Positions 1 to 9,845 of a stretch of DNA of 64,000 bases are shown here, in pieces (position 1 is the first letter of the stretch; each line of letters opens with the position of its first letter). Source of the DNA: Ornithoclostridium sp944380285 (GTDB taxonomy: Bacteria > Bacillota > Clostridia > Christensenellales > UBA3700). A model generated the notes under the pieces. The model worked only from the letters and a program-made list of their open reading frames with translations. It searched no databases and was not told the origin of the DNA. The stretch spans positions 1,736,001 to 1,800,000 of the forward strand of contig OZ006985.1 of NCBI GenBank assembly GCA_963931165.1, written 5' to 3'. The position numbers were made by a program, and so were the translations under genes.

Positions 1-376
1 GACAGCGCACCGCGAGCGCGGTGCCGATCACCGTGCCCCAGCTGTGACCTGCAATGACGATCTTGTCTTGTCCGAACATTTCGCGCAAGATGTCGATCAC
101 CGCCTCGGCGTCGTCGACGTAGGTCTTGACGGACAGCTTCTGCTTCTGGATGTCCTTGCGGTAGCTCTTGCCCGAACCGCGCTGATCCCAGCACACCATT
201 GTGAAGTCATGCGCGAGCGACGATTGATTGTCCAGCACAAAGTGCCTGTCGCAAACCCCGGGGCCGCCGTGAATGAACAAGATCACCGGCAGTCCTTCCC
301 TTTCCGCCCTGATGCGGATGTTTTGAGTGTCGCCGTTTACGACGACGTCCATGCTCTTGTCGATTGCATATTCCAT
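1..376 (-). CDS. Alpha/beta hydrolase, S33 proline iminopeptidase-like (partial, 3' end outside window)
   Basis: The 125 visible residues carry the three early landmarks of peptidase family S33. These are an oxyanion-hole HGGPG at about residues 39-43, a WDQRGSGKS segment at about 68-76, and the nucleophile elbow GHSWG near residue 104, with Ser as the predicted nucleophile. The catalytic Asp and His lie beyond the left edge. No signal peptide is seen, so a cytoplasmic peptidase or esterase is likely. The ATG is one base past the TGA of the upstream amidohydrolase (TGATATG), and a GAGGAG ribosome site sits inside the end of that gene, so the two should be translationally coupled. Both being hydrolases suggests a small catabolic or dipeptide-processing operon. 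Substrate is not predictable. Confidence 0.85.
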   Translation of the reverse strand, partial: MEYAIDKSMDVVVNGDTQNIRIRAEREGLPVILFIHGGPGVCDRHFVLDNQSSLAHDFTMVCWDQRGSGKSYRKDIQKQKLSVKTYVDDAEAVIDILREMFGQDKIVIAGHSWGTVIGTALAVRC

Positions 377-377
377 A

Positions 378-1682
378 TCACAACTCCTCGGCGAGCTCGT
401 CAAGCTGCGCCTCGATGTTCTTCATCTTGGACGGACGGGGACGCTTGATATATCTGCCCTGCGCCATCATTCCGTCGATGTCTCGCAATGCGCGAAGGTC
501 TTTGAGCGGATCGCCCTTCAAGATGAGCAGATCCGCGCTCTTGCCCTCGGCGACCGAACCGGTCACGGCGTCTATGCCCAGCACGCGCGCGTTGCCTATC
601 GTCGCGATCTCGAGCGCCTTCGCCGCGCCGACACCGAGCATCTTGTCGACATAGACCACCTCGCGCCAAGTGTTGTATTGAGTGCAAAATGGGCAGGACG
701 CGTCCGTCCCGAGTCCGACGTCGATGCCTGCGTCAAAAGCGGCTTTTGCGCCTGCGGACATCCCCTGCAGCACGATCTCGGAATTGAATTTGCACATCTC
801 GTTCATCTTGGTCACGTCGGGCGACAGCCTCGCGAACGGCAGCGCCGGCGAATAGGTGACGACGAACGCGCCGCCCCTGCCCTTGATCGCCTTTACGCTC
901 TCCTCGTCCGGAGCCGCGCCGTGTTCGATCGTGTCCACTCCGCCCAGCGCCGCAATGCGCACGCCCTCGGTGCTTTGGACGTGAGCGGCAACCTTTTTGC
1001 CCAACGCGTGCGCCCTGTCGCAGACCGCTTTGACCTGCTCGAACGTCATCTTGACCTCGCCCGGCTCGCCGCGCTTTTTGGCATCCATAACGCCGCCCGT
1101 CACGCAGATCTTGACCAAGTCCGCGCCCTCTGCGACCACTTCGTCCACCAAAGCGACAAGCCCTTCGACCGTGTCCGACGTGCGCGCAAACGTCCCTGCG
1201 CCGTGACCTCCGGGCACAGTGATCGCCATGCCCGACACGAGCATTCTCAGCCCCTTTGCGCCGCCCTTGCCGGCGTCCGTCTTGCGCTTGAGCGCGATGT
1301 CGGAGCCGTAAAAGTCGCCCACCGTCCTGACAGTCGTCACGCCCGACAAAAGCTGCTTCTTCGCCGACGAAGCGACGAGCGCCGAAAGCACCTTGGCGCC
1401 GAGCTTTGTCTTGACGAACGCAAGCACCTTTTGCTGCGCCGATCCGCCGCCCAAAATCTTGCTCGGCATGCCTGTGCCGAACAGGTGAACATGTGCGTTG
1501 ATCAACCCGGGCACGACAAATTTACCGCTCGCGTCAATGACTTTGCAGCCGCTTTTGTCCGCCTCGCCGTGCGCGCATATCCTCACGATTTTGCCGCCGT
1601 CGACGACGATGTCGCGGTGCTCTTCGACCGCGCAGCCGCGCTCGACGTCGATCAAATTTACGTTCGAAACGATGTACTTCAT
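378..1682 (-). CDS. Amidohydrolase family metal-dependent hydrolase
   Basis: 434 residues of the amidohydrolase superfamily, imidazolonepropionase/Xaa-Pro dipeptidase-like branch. An N-terminal beta-sandwich (about 1-60) leads into the metal motif NAHVHLFG near residue 63. A Lys in LVKICVTGG (about 190) is the candidate carboxylated bridging lysine, later His residues occur in AAHVQS and TIEHG, and GTDASCPF supplies the catalytic Asp near 325. Small-molecule or dipeptide hydrolysis is expected, but the substrate is unknown. The C-terminus has a basic extra tail (RPRPSKMKN). A strong GGGAGGAAAGGT ribosome site precedes the ATG. First gene of a two-gene operon with the S33 hydrolase. Confidence 0.85.
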   Translation of the reverse strand: MKYIVSNVNLIDVERGCAVEEHRDIVVDGGKIVRICAHGEADKSGCKVIDASGKFVVPGLINAHVHLFGTGMPSKILGGGSAQQKVLAFVKTKLGAKVLSALVASSAKKQLLSGVTTVRTVGDFYGSDIALKRKTDAGKGGAKGLRMLVSGMAITVPGGHGAGTFARTSDTVEGLVALVDEVVAEGADLVKICVTGGVMDAKKRGEPGEVKMTFEQVKAVCDRAHALGKKVAAHVQSTEGVRIAALGGVDTIEHGAAPDEESVKAIKGRGGAFVVTYSPALPFARLSPDVTKMNEMCKFNSEIVLQGMSAGAKAAFDAGIDVGLGTDASCPFCTQYNTWREVVYVDKMLGVGAAKALEIATIGNARVLGIDAVTGSVAEGKSADLLILKGDPLKDLRALRDIDGMMAQGRYIKRPRPSKMKNIEAQLDELAEEL

Positions 1683-1717
1683 ACCTTTCCTCCCGGCGGA
1701 AACATCCGCTTGACTAC

Positions 1718-1746
1718 ATTATAAAACAACAGCGCAAAATCGTCAA
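1718..1746 (-). promoter_or_regulatory. Sigma-A promoter of the amidohydrolase operon
   Basis: Reading the minus strand, TTGACG (1741-1746), a 17-base spacer and a perfect TATAAT (1718-1723) lie 35 bases upstream of the ATG at 1682. Confidence 0.75.
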
Positions 1747-1794
1747 TATTTTGCGCCGTCGCAGGTCGTATTTTGACAAATTTTCCGACACCCT

Positions 1795-2880
1795 AGTGAG
1801 TCGTCACTTTTCTTTTTAATGCCATTTCGCGTCTTTATGCACCTAACTTTTGAAAGGGTGAACACTGCGCTCGGTTTGCTTGAACTTGATTTAAGATAAG
1901 CGTAATTTTTGTCAAGCCGATGTTCACGATATATTCGATTTTGCAATGCTCTTTTACTATGCACAAGTAAAAGAGCTTGGGATTCGTTTCTTTACTTCAC
2001 GGGTTTTCCCTATTGTCGCTTAATACAAAGCCAACTTTGCGCGCATAGCGCGCCGGGCTTTGGAAGGGGGTAAACGCAATGCTCGGTTCGCTTGAACATA
2101 ATTTAAGATAAGCGTAATCTTTGTCAAGCTGCTACGCCATATTTTATATATTTGATCGGCAATGCATTCCATTTTATATTTTCGCTTAAAACACGTCAAC
2201 GCTTCACGTTGCATCCTTATGTCTATTTTATCCCCTCGCGAGCAACGCGAGCATTTTCTGTTCCGCACCACCTTTGGGGTGCGGCTCAGGTCACCGCTTG
2301 GGTCGGATCTTTTACGGTCTTTTGCACCTCTCGGAACGCTCGCGTACCATTGAGGTACGCATCACAACCCTTTCGGCACAAAATACTCGTAAAATCTCTC
2401 GAACGAAGCTCCTTGGTTCTGTTTATCTGATCGGTTCTTTTCAAGCCTTTTAATCTTAGTATTATAATCCATTTTGCGAGCAACGCGAGCAGTGACAGTG
2501 ATGGGTAACGGGACTCCCCGTTTGATGTCTGCCGAAAAAACGCCAAGTTGCTCTTATCGGCGCAGGCATAGTTCTCTGCGTGCGCCCACTCGACACTGAT
2601 GGGCAATGAGACTCCCCATTCAATCGTCTGCCGAAGAAATATATGGTTGCTTTATAGCGCAAGGGGAGTTTGATGCAATGCGCCTATGAACAAACAAGGT
2701 GCTTGCGCTCGCAAGCACCTTGTGAAGTGAATCGAAGCTATGCAGCAAAGCTCCCCTGACAGCCACAAACTTAAACCCTGTTTACTTCGGCAGACATATC
2801 CTCAAAACCTCGAAGCAAAGCAGAGAACTATGCCGAAAGCCGTAAACGCAAATTACTTCTACTTTCGGCAGACAGCATTC
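1795..2880. repeat. Compound dispersed repeat, copy A
   Basis: About 1.1 kb without a credible gene; the short ORFs here are repeat-encoded. It is homologous along most of its length to 25912-26905. Internal structure: two copies of a TAAGATAAGCGTAAT-TTGTCAAG motif (1889-1916, 2101-2128); a CTCGCG-CGCGAG hairpin and a CCGCACC-GGTGCGG hairpin around 2236-2285; a roughly 98-bp module present twice (starts near 2496 and 2594) although copy B has it once; a perfect 13-bp hairpin (2694-2723); and two TTCGGCAGACA boxes about 77 bp apart (2785, 2863). The repeat ends exactly at the atpC stop codon. It is either a non-autonomous mobile element or a structured 3' UTR/RNA. Confidence 0.85.
2694..2723. 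terminator. Perfect 13-bp hairpin in repeat A (possible atp operon terminator)
   Basis: Arms 2694-2706 and 2711-2723 pair perfectly around a 4-base loop. The same hairpin is in repeat B at 26718-26747 with one loop change. On the minus strand, the direction of atp transcription, the stem is followed only by TTGTTC, so classical termination is uncertain. Confidence 0.4.
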
Positions 2881-3315
2881 TCAAAATTTATCGTTGATGA
2901 CGTTGTGCGTACGCACTTTCAAGCGGTTGACGGCGCGCGCAAGGCGTGCCTGTGCGGCGTAATATTCGCGCGTTGCGGTCTGTTTTGCGGTTTGCTCTTT
3001 CGCCATCTCGACGGCGCGGCGCGCGCGGTTTTCATCTATCTCCTCCGGCCTTTCGGCGGTGTCGACAAGCACGAGCACGGAGTTGTGCTCCACTTTGACT
3101 ATGCCGCCGGCGACCGCCGCGGTGATGACGTTTTGCTTGCCGTCGCTGCCTTCGACGGTGAGTTTCATCTCGCCGGGCACGATGACGGACACCCAATTGC
3201 AATGGTCGGCGAGGATGCCGTATTGCCCCGACTTGATCGGCACGACGAGCGACGAACATTTGCCCTCGAAAAAGGGTTTGTTCATCGTCAAGACGTGCAG
3301 ATCGAACGGTTTCAC
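2881..3315 (-). CDS. atpC: F-type ATP synthase epsilon subunit
   Basis: 144 residues. The N-terminal beta-sandwich (about 1-85) has typical epsilon features (GQYGILADH, GEMKLTVEG, VAGGIVKV), and a C-terminal helical hairpin follows (about 90-140). Epsilon sits on gamma in the F1 central stalk and can inhibit ATP hydrolysis. The start is a GTG overlapping the atpD stop (GTGA), so translation is coupled. Last gene of the operon; its stop codon abuts compound repeat A. Length is normal for the family. Confidence 0.93.
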   Translation of the reverse strand: MKPFDLHVLTMNKPFFEGKCSSLVVPIKSGQYGILADHCNWVSVIVPGEMKLTVEGSDGKQNVITAAVAGGIVKVEHNSVLVLVDTAERPEEIDENRARRAVEMAKEQTAKQTATREYYAAQARLARAVNRLKVRTHNVINDKF

Positions 3316-4709
3316 TTGGTCGCCTCCGTCAGCTTTTTCGCCTTTTCGCGCGCTTCGTCGATCGTGCCGACGTTGTAGAACGCGCTCTCGGGCAGGTCGT
3401 CGACCTCGCCGTCGACGATCGCCGCAAAGCCCCTGATCGTCTCCGCAAGCGGTACATATTTGCCGGGATTGCCAGAGAACTTCTCCGCAACGTGGAAAGG
3501 CTGCGAGAGGAAGCGCTGTATCTTGCGCGCTCGGGCAACGGTGGTCTTGTCCTCGTCGGACAGCTCGTCCATGCCCAAAATGGCGATGATGTCTTGGATC
3601 TCTTTGTATTTTTGCAAGATCTCCTGCACCTGTCTCGCGACGCGGTAATGCTCTTGTCCGACGATCTCTTCGGACAAAATGCGCGACGAGGATTCGAGCG
3701 GATCGATCGCCGGATAGATGCCCTGCTCGGCGATCTTTCGGCTGAGAACGGTCGTCGCGTCGAGGTGGGTGAACGTCGTCGCAGGCGCGGGGTCAGTCAA
3801 GTCGTCCGCAGGGACGTAGACCGCCTGCACCGAGGTGACGGAGCCGTCCTTTGTCGAGGTGATGCGCTCTTGCAATTCGCCCATCTCCGCCGCCAAAGTC
3901 GGTTGATAGCCGACCGCCGAGGGCATGTGCCCGAGGAGCGTCGACACCTCGCTGCCCGCCTGCACGAAGCGGAAGATGTTGTCAATGAAAAGCAGCACGT
4001 CCTTGTGGCGCACGTCGCGGAAATATTCCGCCATCGTCAATCCCGAAAGCGCGACGCGCATGCGCACGCCGGGCGATTCGTTCATCTGACCGAACACGAG
4101 CGCGGTCTTGGACGCGACGCCGCTCTCGTTCATCTCGCTCCAAAGTTCGTTGCCCTCGCGGCTGCGCTCGCCCACGCCCGTGAACACCGAATAGCCGCCG
4201 TGGTTTGTCGCGACGTTGTGGATGAGCTCTTGAATGAGGACCGTCTTGCCTACGCCCGCGCCGCCGAACAGACCGATCTTGCCTCCCTTTGAATAGGGCT
4301 CGAGCAAGTCGATCGCCTTGATGCCCGTCTCCAAGATCTCGACGGACGGGATCAATTCTTCAAAAGTCGGCGCGTCGCGATAGATGCTCTTGTGCTCGAC
4401 GTCGTCCAGCCTTTCGCCGCCGTCTATCGGCTCGCCGAGCACGTTGAACATGCGCCCGAGCGTAGCCTCGCCGACGGGCACTTCGATGCTCTTGCCGGGC
4501 GCCTCCGCCCTCATGCCTCTCGCCAGCCCTTCGCTGCCCGACAGCATGATGCAGCGCACGGTGTGCGCGTCGAGGTGCTGGGACACTTCCATCACCTTCT
4601 TTTTGCCCACGCCGCGGACGATCAGCGCCTCCTTGATCTTGGGAAGCGCGTCCTCGAACAACACGTCGATGACAGGTCCGGATATCCTTGTGATGATGCC
4701 TTCTTTCAT
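3312..4709 (-). CDS. atpD: F-type ATP synthase beta subunit
   Basis: 465 residues, normal beta length. The chosen ATG at 4709 begins MKEGIITRISGPVIDV, the conserved beta N-terminus, and overlaps the atpG stop by four bases (ATGA); an open extension further upstream is only the atpG shadow. The P-loop GGAGVGKT lies near residue 150, followed by the catalytic GERSREGNEL, the DELSEED-like loop (GMDELSDEDK) near 380, and the conserved C-terminal helices. It carries the three catalytic nucleotide sites of F1. Confidence 0.97.
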   Translation of the reverse strand: MKEGIITRISGPVIDVLFEDALPKIKEALIVRGVGKKKVMEVSQHLDAHTVRCIMLSGSEGLARGMRAEAPGKSIEVPVGEATLGRMFNVLGEPIDGGERLDDVEHKSIYRDAPTFEELIPSVEILETGIKAIDLLEPYSKGGKIGLFGGAGVGKTVLIQELIHNVATNHGGYSVFTGVGERSREGNELWSEMNESGVASKTALVFGQMNESPGVRMRVALSGLTMAEYFRDVRHKDVLLFIDNIFRFVQAGSEVSTLLGHMPSAVGYQPTLAAEMGELQERITSTKDGSVTSVQAVYVPADDLTDPAPATTFTHLDATTVLSRKIAEQGIYPAIDPLESSSRILSEEIVGQEHYRVARQVQEILQKYKEIQDIIAILGMDELSDEDKTTVARARKIQRFLSQPFHVAEKFSGNPGKYVPLAETIRGFAAIVDGEVDDLPESAFYNVGTIDEAREKAKKLTEATK

Positions 4710-5583
4710 GATTTGGCTCCGTTGTTTCTCATTGACTTGGCGCCCGACGAGATCTCGGTGATCTCTTGGGTTATCGCCGCCTGGCGCAGTCGGTTGAACT
4801 CGAGCGACAGATCGGAAAGGATCTCTTCGGCGTTCTTGTCCGCGCCGCTCATCGCGATCATGCGCGCGTTTTGCTCGCTGCAATAGCTGTCGACGAGCGC
4901 GCTGTACACGAACCCCGCAACAAAGCTGTGCATCGCCCTCGCCAAGATCTCGGCGACGGGCTGTTCATACTCGTACGACAGATTTTCGCCCTCATGCTTT
5001 TTGATGAATTTTTCGCGGTCGAGCGGCAGCAATTTTGCGGTGCTGACCACCTCTACGCCTCCGCGGAAGTCGGTGTAGATGAGGTCGACGCGGCTGAGCT
5101 TGCGCGTCTTGTAGAGCTCGATCATAAGCTCGCATATCTCGCGTGCGCGGTGCAGCGTCGGGTCCTGCGCGGTGTAGTCAAAACCCGGCTCGACCGTGAT
5201 GCCGTGATGGACGAAAAACTGTCTGCCGTACTCTCCTACGACATACAATTTTGCGTCCCTGTGTTCGTTATACAGCTCTTGTGCCTTTTTGAGCACGTTC
5301 TGGTTGTACGCGCCGGCAAGCCCTTTGTCAGCGGTGATGACGAACAGTCCGCGCGTGCCCTCGTCCTCGTGCCCGTCGCCGAAATAGAGGCTTTGGGTGT
5401 CCTCGTCGGTGACTGCGAACATGCGGTCGATCTCCGTCTTGAGCGCGGTGAAATAGGGTCTCGTCCTCTCGAGATCCGCCCTCGCCTTGCGCACCTTGGT
5501 CGACGCGATCAAATACATCGCGTTGGTGATCTTGCGCGTATCGCGCACGCTTTGGATGCGATGTCTGATCTCGTTGATCGTGC

Positions 5584-5587
<4 letters not shown>
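4706..5587 (-). CDS. atpG: F-type ATP synthase gamma subunit
   Basis: 293 residues. The N-terminal coiled-coil helix starts with INEIRHRIQSVRDTRKIT and the C-terminal helix contains LEFNRLRQAAITQEITEI, the two rotor helices that run inside the alpha3-beta3 ring. The central Rossmann-like part includes FVITADKGLAGAYN. Start and stop codons overlap the neighbours (ATGA at both ends). Length is normal. Confidence 0.96.
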
Positions 5588-7306
<1,719 letters not shown>

Positions 7307-7320
<14 letters not shown>

Positions 7321-7801
7321 GCTTTGCACCCTCTTCGGCGGCTTTCAAAAAGCTCTCGTAAGCCTCGTCGACGCTCGACGACAGCGCGACTTTGCCCGCC
7401 ATCTCGTCGACCATATCTCGGATGTCGTCGCCGACGCCCTCGATGATCTTATCATGCTCGGACTTCGCCTTGGCACGCGCGTCGTCGACGATCTTTTTCG
7501 CCTCGCTCTCGGCGGCGCGCAGCTTTTCGGAACGCACCTCTTCCGACTCCTCGGCGGCGCGCTTTTTCATCTCTGCAATCTCCGCATCGGCGTCGCTCAG
7601 CTTTTGCTCATACTCTCTCTCTTTGTCCTTCGCGTCGTCGAGAGCCTTTTGCGTGCCCTCTTCGCGCGCGGCGTACTCGTCCTCGCGCTTTTTCATAAAG
7701 CGCTTGACCGGCTTGTACAGCAACAGCGTCAATCCGGTCGCAAGGATGAGAAAGTTGAGCAGGTGCAGCAAGATCTGCTGCCAGTCAATGTTCAAAGGCA
7801 T
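7307..7801 (-). CDS. atpF: F-type ATP synthase b subunit
   Basis: 164 residues. One N-terminal membrane helix (about 8-28, LLNFLILATGLTLLLY) is followed by a long, highly charged coiled coil (about 35-145), the peripheral stalk dimer. There is no fused delta domain, unlike mycobacterial b-delta fusions. An exact AGGAGG ribosome site directly follows the atpE stop, 8 bases before this ATG. In ordinary enzymes the b C-terminus docks on the delta C-terminal domain, which here is attached to alpha. Confidence 0.93.
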
Positions 7802-7814
7802 CGAACGCGCCTCC

Positions 7815-8222
7815 TCACAGTACGAAAATCAACAATATCGCGACGATCAACGCGTATATGATCGCGGTCTCGATAAAGACGAGTCCCAGCATCATGCTCG
7901 AACGGATGTCCGCCTTCGCTTCGGGCTGACGCGCGATGCTCTCGTTCGTCTTTGCGACGGCGATGCCCATCGCTATCGCGCCCGCAGCCGCGGCGATGCC
8001 CACCGCGATCGCGGCAGCCATTGCGATCATGCCCTTGTCGCCGTCCGCGTCATCGGCGGGAGCGGCGTCTTGGGCGTCGTCGACGACGGTCGTCCCCCCG
8101 TCCTCCGCGAGAACGGGCGAAGCGGGCGAGAACACCAACCCCAACGTCGTGCCGAGAGCGGCGAGAGCCACGACCATCAAAATGACCGCGACGGAGATCT
8201 TGACTTTTACGCTTGTCTTCAT
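7815..8222 (-). CDS. atpE: F-type ATP synthase c subunit with N-terminal extension
   Basis: 135 residues where c is normally 75-90. The C-terminal 70 residues are a standard hairpin: helix 1 (66-90), polar loop ESIARQPEAKADI (94-106) and helix 2 with the ion-binding Glu118 in FIETAIIY. The extra N-terminus has a basic start, a hydrophobic segment (8-32), an SPASPVLAED stretch resembling a signal peptidase I site (near 38-40) and an Asp/Ala-rich linker (40-63). Position 85, equivalent to Gln32 of Na+ c rings, is Met, although Thr119 and Tyr123 match the Na+ pattern; proton use is slightly favoured. Four-base overlap with atpB. Confidence 0.93.
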   Translation of the reverse strand: MKTSVKVKISVAVILMVVALAALGTTLGLVFSPASPVLAEDGGTTVVDDAQDAAPADDADGDKGMIAMAAAIAVGIAAAAGAIAMGIAVAKTNESIARQPEAKADIRSSMMLGLVFIETAIIYALIVAILLIFVL

Positions 8223-9106
8223 ATTTTTACCTCGTTGGCAAGAATTTCTTTATCTTTTTTTGCGGCTTTTTTGCCGACTTTTTGCTTCTTTTCATGCGGC
8301 TCGGACACCTCGCCGTAGAACATCGAGGTCAGCATCACGAGCACATATGTCTGAATGAGCGCGTGCATAAGCGTGAACAATATGCCGACGACGACCGGCA
8401 GCACAAAGCTGAGCGCAAGATAGTAGTAGACGAGTTCGGTGACCAAAAGCCCCGACAGCAGCGCGCCGAACAGACGGAAACTCATCGATATCGGCAACGA
8501 GAAGTCCTTGAGCGTGCGCCCCACTCCGCGGAGCCCGTTGGAGACGACGCCGCCCGACAAAATGACGATGTAGGACAGACAGCCCAGCGAGATCGCGCCG
8601 TTGATGTCCGAAAGGGGCGCCGGCAACGAAAGCGACGCGCCGCTGAGCGCCATGATCGGGATGCCGATCAGCTCAAACAGCGTGCCGAAGAAAATATAAG
8701 CCCCCGCGGCGAAGATGTACGCGCCGAGGAAGGAATTGCGGTGTGGGGAATTTGTCTTTGCGAGTTTGTCGAACCAGCCGACCGCCGTCTCGAGGACGAG
8801 TTGGAACTTGCCGGGAACGCGCTTGAAACGCGGGATCGCGAAAATGCGGATCAGCGCCGCCGCGACCAGCAATATGCCCGTGACGACAAAGCCGGAAATG
8901 ACCGCCGGGTTGACCTGCATGCCGAACAGATCCGCCTTGTTGGACTCGTGCAGCACCGCGTCTTCCATCACTTCGGAGACGCTCTCCTCCTGCTCGTACA
9001 GCGGATCGGTGAGCACGATGCCCACGATCAGCGCGGCGAACACGAGCAGCCACACGACGATCGCGACGATCTTTTTCTTGCTGAACTTCTTTTTGCTTTC
9101 GGTCAT
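8219..9106 (-). CDS. atpB: F-type ATP synthase a subunit
   Basis: 295 residues with about six hydrophobic helices. The essential stator Arg is R211 in SFRLFGALLSG, where most families read RLFGN. A C-terminal helix with HALIQTYVLVMLTSMFY follows, then a lysine-rich cytoplasmic tail. It forms the two half channels beside the c ring. First gene of the operon; atpI is absent. A promoter (TTGCAT-17-TACAAT) lies 21 bases upstream. Confidence 0.95.
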   Translation of the reverse strand: MTESKKKFSKKKIVAIVVWLLVFAALIVGIVLTDPLYEQEESVSEVMEDAVLHESNKADLFGMQVNPAVISGFVVTGILLVAAALIRIFAIPRFKRVPGKFQLVLETAVGWFDKLAKTNSPHRNSFLGAYIFAAGAYIFFGTLFELIGIPIMALSGASLSLPAPLSDINGAISLGCLSYIVILSGGVVSNGLRGVGRTLKDFSLPISMSFRLFGALLSGLLVTELVYYYLALSFVLPVVVGILFTLMHALIQTYVLVMLTSMFYGEVSEPHEKKQKVGKKAAKKDKEILANEVKI

Positions 9107-9127
9107 AGATGCCTCTGACTTGTTAAG

Positions 9128-9156
9128 ATTGTAACGCTATCCGCGCGACAATGCAA
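9128..9156 (-). promoter_or_regulatory. Promoter of the atp operon
   Basis: Minus-strand TTGCAT (9151-9156), 17-base spacer, TACAAT (9128-9133), 21 bases before the atpB ATG. Confidence 0.65.
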
Positions 9157-9189
9157 GCGATTGAAGCAAATAACCTCGCCTCGGCGCAC

Positions 9190-9234
9190 AAAAATTGCGC
9201 CGCATACGGGTAATTGTTCCCATATACGGCGCAA
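9190..9234 (-). terminator. Rho-independent terminator upstream of the atp operon
   Basis: A 16-bp stem (9195-9210 with 9219-9234, two G-U pairs) and an 8-base loop, followed on the minus strand by TTTTTG. It would end transcription coming from the 9.4-9.6 kb side before the atp promoter. Confidence 0.8.
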
Positions 9235-9367
9235 ATGTGTATGATTTTTGCATTCACAGTTCGCGGTTAGGCGCTTATTGATATGATTCTATACGCGCGT
9301 TATAACGCGAATTTATCCCTATACGGCATGCGCAAACTCGCCGAACGCCGCCGCGTCACGCCGTCTT

Positions 9368-9559
9368 TCAGATTTCGGCGACTCCCCTTCCGAGCGCGGC
9401 GTCAAGTTTGGCGATCTCGCCCTCGACGAACGTCAACCGCTCCGCGATCGAGTTTTCCTTCTGCCGCGCAGTTTGCTCGATGCTTCTTTGACAGGCGGCT
9501 TTGCGGAGTTTGCGCCTAAGATCCGGCTCCCTTGACGCCCGACTTGGCGCGAAACGTCC
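9368..9559 (-). pseudogene. Possible gene remnant, coiled-coil C-terminus
   Basis: Between the Feo terminator and the terminator at 9190-9234 is an open minus-strand stretch of about 60 codons with no start. It ends in a TGA at 9368. The translation is heptad-like and charged (RQKENSIAERLTFVEGEIA, then KLDAALGRG) and looks like the tail of a coiled-coil protein. The family is not recognised. It may be chance, but the dedicated terminator downstream favours a decayed gene. Confidence 0.35.
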
Positions 9560-9570
9560 CCGTTATACAC

Positions 9571-9600
9571 AAAAGAAAGCGCGGACATTGCTGTCCGCGC
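9571..9600 (-). terminator. Terminator of the feo operon
   Basis: Perfect 9-bp stem GCGCGGACA/TGTCCGCGC (9579-9600) with a 4-base loop, followed on the minus strand by TTTCTTTTG. Confidence 0.8.
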
Positions 9601-9638
9601 CTTCGTATCGGGGGTTATGACAAATTGAATAAGTCTGA

Positions 9639-9845
9639 TTAGTTGTTATGTTTTCGGCTCTTTTCTTCGTGTTCCCCGCCGGAACAATATGGGCAGCCGC
9701 CGTACTTGCAGTCCGAGCACTTGCCTCCGCAGCAACTGTTCGACTTGCCCTTTTTGCGTCTGTAAGACCGCACGAACGGTGTTGCGAGCGCAAACGCGAC
9801 GAGGGCAACGGCAACGATGATGACCACGACTTCGCGCCAATCCAT
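9639..9845 (-). CDS. FeoB-associated Cys-rich membrane peptide
   Basis: 68 residues: a short N-terminus, one membrane helix (about 5-25, VVVIIVAVALVAFALATPFV), a basic stop-transfer RSYRRKKGK and a Cys-rich tail with CCGGKCSDCKYGGCPYC. This is the layout of the small FeoB-associated Cys-rich proteins found after feoB in many Bacillota. They are thought to assist Fe(II) handling, though the mechanism is unproven. The ATG shares one base with the feoB stop (TGATG), so the start is set by coupling; a longer open frame upstream is the feoB shadow. Confidence 0.85.
   Translation of the reverse strand: MDWREVVVIIVAVALVAFALATPFVRSYRRKKGKSNSCCGGKCSDCKYGGCPYCSGGEHEEKSRKHNN

Noticed and set aside
2286..2662. 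Overlapping small ORFs (66-106 codons) in compound repeat A, with near-identical peptides in repeat B
   Set aside because: The peptides are conserved only because the DNA repeat is conserved; the same block is open in more than one frame and there is no ribosome site.
3312..4883. Longer start for the ATP synthase beta subunit (523 codons)
   Set aside because: The extra N-terminus is the frame-shifted end of atpG; the ATG at 4709 overlaps the atpG stop and begins with the conserved beta sequence.
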